Source: Pseudomonadota bacterium
GTDB taxonomy: Bacteria > Desulfobacterota > Desulfobulbia > Desulfobulbales > Desulfobulbaceae
Reading direction: 5' to 3'
Length of the DNA stretch: 8,165 nucleotides
Assembly (NCBI GenBank): GCA_009778235.1
Contig: WRKE01000236.1
Coordinates: forward strand, 1-8,165
Positions 5,629-8,165 of this stretch are shown here, piece by piece. Position numbers and translations under genes: made by a program. The notes beneath the pieces were generated by a model. That model did no database searches. It had not been told where the DNA came from and saw nothing but the letters and a program-made list of their open reading frames with translations. Numbering within the stretch: position 1 is the stretch's first letter; the number at the start of each line of letters is the position of its first letter.

Positions 5629-8079
5629 ATGAACAACATGCATGAAACAGCGCTCATTCTCTGGTTTGACGAGATCGGTATCGAGGATGTTCCCCGGGTG
5701 GGCGGCAAGAATGCCTCCTTGGGCGAGATGCACCAGAAACTGACCTCCAGGGGGGTGGCGGTCCCCAATGGTTTTGCTATTACCGCTTATGCCTATCAGT
5801 ACCTGCTCAAGGAAGCCGGGGTCGAGTCGGCCATCCGCGCCGCCCTGGACGGGCTGGATACCCATGACTTGTATAACCTGCAGGAGCGCGGCGCCAAGGT
5901 CCGGGCGATCATCCGTAACGCCGAGTTCCCGGCCGATCTTCGCCAGGCGATTTTAGACGCCTACCAGAAAATGGAGGCAGACTACGGCCCCAGTGTCGAT
6001 GTCGCTGTACGCTCGTCGGCGACCGCCGAGGATCTGCCCGACGCCTCCTTTGCCGGCCAACAGGACACCTACCTCAACATCCGCGGCCCAGAGGCCCTGA
6101 TCGACGCCTGCAAACGCTGCTTCGCCTCCCTGTTCACCGACCGCGCCATTTCATATCGCCACGACCGGGGCTTCGGCCAGTTCGATGTCTATCTCTCCAT
6201 CGTGGTGCAGAAGATGGTCCGTTCCGATTCCGCCTGCTCCGGGGTCATGTTCTCCATCGACACCGAGTCGGGCTTCAAGAACGCGGTCTTTCTCACCGGC
6301 GCCTGGGGCCTGGGGGAGAATGTGGTACAGGGCGCGGTCAATCCCGACGAGTACTACATCTTCAAGCCAACCCTGAAGACAGGCAAGCGGCCCATTGTTG
6401 GCAAGCGGGTGGGCAGCAAGGAAATCAAGATGGTCTACAACACCGAGCCCGGCGCCGAAGAGCCGGTGAAAAACGTTGCGACCAGCATTGAGGAGCGCGG
6501 CGCCTACATCCTTACCGACGATGAGATCCTCCAGTTGGCGCGCTGGGCCTGCATCATTGAAGAGCATTACGGTCGGCCCATGGATATTGAATGGGCCAAG
6601 GACGGTGATGGCGCGGCCGTGGGTACCGGCAAGCTGTTCATCGTCCAGGCCAGACCGGAGACCGTGCATTCCCAGGTCACCAAACGGACTATGGAGACCT
6701 ATGTGCTCAAAGAGAAGGGCGCCTTGCTGGCCAGCGGCCAGGCGGTAGGCGCCAAGATCGGCCAGGGCGTGACCAGGATCCTCAACGATGTCAGCCAGAT
6801 CCATGACTTCAAGGCTGGCGAGGTGCTGGTCACCGATATGACCGACCCCGACTGGGAGCCGATCATGAAAACCGCCGGCGCCATTGTCACCAATCGCGGC
6901 GGCCGCACCTGCCATGCGGCGATTATCTCCCGCGAACTCGGCATCCCCTGCGTCATCGGCACCAATGACGGCACCAAAGTCATCAAAAGCGGCCAGCAGG
7001 TGACGGTCTGCTGTGCCGAGGGCGAGACCGGCCATATTTACGACGGTCAGCTCAAGTTTGATATTGAAGTCCTTGACTTAGACAATATCCCGGTCACCCG
7101 TACCAAGGTGATGATGAACGTGGGCCTGCCCGAAAAGGCCTTTGTCGAGGGACAACTGCCCAACGAGGGTGTTGGTCTGGCGCGGGAGGAATTCATCATC
7201 AACTCCCACATCGGCATCCATCCGCTGGCCCTGATCAACTACGAAACATTGCAAAGACAGGCCGCGGACGACCATGAAATCGCCGATATCGTCGAGGCCA
7301 TTGACGCGCGCACCTCAGCCTACCCGACCGACAAGCGGCAGTACTTCATTGACAAGCTCGCCGAAGGGGTATCCAGGATCGCCGCTGGCTTCTATCCCAA
7401 GGACGTGATCGTCCGCCTGTCGGATTTCAAGTCCAACGAGTATGCCAACCTGATCGGTGGCCATCTCTACGAGCCCGAGGAATCTAACCCGATGATCGGC
7501 TGGCGCGGGGCGTCACGCTACTATGACCCGCGCTACCGGGCGGCCTTTGACCTGGAATGCACGGCTCTGCTGAAGGCGCGCAACGACATGGGGCTGACCA
7601 ACATCAAGCTGATGGTACCCTTCTGCCGTACCCCGGAAGAGGGGCGTAAGGTCATCGCGGTGATGCGGGAAAATGGGCTGGTGCAGGGAGAGAACGGGCT
7701 GGAGGTCTATGTGATGTGCGAGATTCCGTCCAACGTCATCGCCGCCGACGCCTTCTGCGATGTGTTTGACGGTTTTTCCATCGGCTCCAATGACCTGACC
7801 CAGTTGACGCTCGGCCTGGATCGCGACTCCGATCTGGTGGCGCACATCTACAACGAGCGCAACGAGGCGGTTAAGACCCTGATCAAGATGGTGATCACTA
7901 CAGCCAAGCGGCGGGGCCGCAAGATCGGTATCTGCGGCCAGGCGCCGTCGGATTTTCCTGACTTCGCCACCTTCCTGGTGGAGGAAGGAATCGATTCGAT
8001 CAGCCTGGTGTCGGATACGGTGGTCAAGACCCGCCTGGCCATCGCGGCCAAGGAGCGCGAACTGGGCATCACCCCGTGA
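5629..8079 (+). CDS. ppsA: Phosphoenolpyruvate synthase (pyruvate, water dikinase)
   Basis: PEP synthase converts pyruvate, ATP and water to PEP, AMP and phosphate, the entry step of gluconeogenesis from pyruvate or acetyl units. The 816-residue protein has the three expected parts. The ATP-binding domain (about 1-350) carries RVGGKNASLGEM (23-34) and VRSSATAEDLPDASFAGQQ (127-145). The phosphohistidine domain carries GGRTCHAAIISRELGIPCVIG (424-444) with catalytic H429. The C-terminal PEP/pyruvate TIM barrel carries GSNDLTQLTLGLDRDS (719-734) and CGQAPSD (769-775) with the catalytic cysteine C769. The motif order and length fit PpsA rather than pyruvate phosphate dikinase. The frame opens with a TTG at 5578, but MNNMHETALILWFDEIG from the ATG at 5629 matches the family start and follows a purine-rich GAGGGGGGAG site. 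The ATG at 5638 is a close alternative. It is transcribed away from pgm and is followed by its own terminator, so it looks monocistronic. Confidence 0.96.
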   Translation: MNNMHETALILWFDEIGIEDVPRVGGKNASLGEMHQKLTSRGVAVPNGFAITAYAYQYLLKEAGVESAIRAALDGLDTHDLYNLQERGAKVRAIIRNAEFPADLRQAILDAYQKMEADYGPSVDVAVRSSATAEDLPDASFAGQQDTYLNIRGPEALIDACKRCFASLFTDRAISYRHDRGFGQFDVYLSIVVQKMVRSDSACSGVMFSIDTESGFKNAVFLTGAWGLGENVVQGAVNPDEYYIFKPTLKTGKRPIVGKRVGSKEIKMVYNTEPGAEEPVKNVATSIEERGAYILTDDEILQLARWACIIEEHYGRPMDIEWAKDGDGAAVGTGKLFIVQARPETVHSQVTKRTMETYVLKEKGALLASGQAVGAKIGQGVTRILNDVSQIHDFKAGEVLVTDMTDPDWEPIMKTAGAIVTNRGGRTCHAAIISRELGIPCVIGTNDGTKVIKSGQQVTVCCAEGETGHIYDGQLKFDIEVLDLDNIPVTRTKVMMNVGLPEKAFVEGQLPNEGVGLAREEFIINSHIGIHPLALINYETLQRQAADDHEIADIVEAIDARTSAYPTDKRQYFIDKLAEGVSRIAAGFYPKDVIVRLSDFKSNEYANLIGGHLYEPEESNPMIGWRGASRYYDPRYRAAFDLECTALLKARNDMGLTNIKLMVPFCRTPEEGRKVIAVMRENGLVQGENGLEVYVMCEIPSNVIAADAFCDVFDGFSIGSNDLTQLTLGLDRDSDLVAHIYNERNEAVKTLIKMVITTAKRRGRKIGICGQAPSDFPDFATFLVEEGIDSISLVSDTVVKTRLAIAAKERELGITP

Positions 8080-8104
8080 CGCTTGGGCGGAAGCGCTAAA
8101 ATAT

Positions 8105-8140
8105 GGCCGGCGGAGCCGAAAGGGCCCGCCGGCCTTTTTT
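8105..8140 (+). terminator. Intrinsic terminator after ppsA
   Basis: GGCCGGCGG (8105-8113) pairs perfectly with CCGCCGGCC (8126-8134). Beyond a bulged A, GCC (8115-8117) pairs with GGC (8123-8125) around the loop GAAAG, and six T follow at 8135-8140. It begins 26 bases after the ppsA stop. A small CGCTT/AAGCG hairpin at 8080-8095 precedes it. Confidence 0.93.
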
Positions 8141-8165
8141 GTTTGTTGGTTAGGGGTTGTTTTCC

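Noticed and set aside
6151..7035. 294-codon minus-strand frame opposite ppsA
   Set aside because: Antisense shadow of the PEP synthase ATP-binding and phosphohistidine regions, with typical mirror-frame composition.

Overview
This GC-rich window reads as ordinary bacterial chromosome. It holds five complete protein genes plus the first 42 codons of a sixth that runs off the left edge. The combination of an undivided three-domain NifU, a NifS-type desulfurase, the flavin-dependent thymidylate synthase ThyX, and a PEP synthase divergent from a phosphoglucomutase fits an anaerobic proteobacterium-like organism. My best guess is Desulfobacterota (the former Deltaproteobacteria). That is an inference from gene content and protein style, not something tested here.

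Layout: positions 1-126 (minus) carry the start of a protein resembling the N-terminal domain of type II secretion / type IV pilus ATPases, with a good sigma70-like promoter at 176-204. Positions 127-495 have no convincing gene. From 5362 down to 496 four minus-strand genes follow each other: a phosphohexomutase (pgm family), nifU, nifS and thyX. nifU and nifS overlap by one base (TAATG). A strong intrinsic terminator lies between nifS and thyX, and a 32-bp imperfect palindrome lies between pgm and nifU. Positions 5629-8079 (plus) encode PEP synthase (ppsA), followed by a textbook terminator. The 266-bp region between pgm and ppsA holds two divergent promoters, each with a 17-bp spacer, a small palindrome between them, and a strong hairpin in the ppsA leader.

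Functionally, ppsA and pgm are two ends of gluconeogenic carbon flow: PEP made from pyruvate, and the interconversion of hexose 1- and 6-phosphates. NifS and NifU form a sulfur donor and scaffold pair for Fe-S clusters. No nitrogenase structural or isc genes are visible nearby, so a general Fe-S assembly role is likely. ThyX makes dTMP. I see no mobile element, CRISPR array, RNA gene or clearly new system. The points most worth a second look are regulatory: the hairpins and palindromes, the position of thyX behind a terminator, and a possible internal translation start that would release the Nfu domain of NifU.
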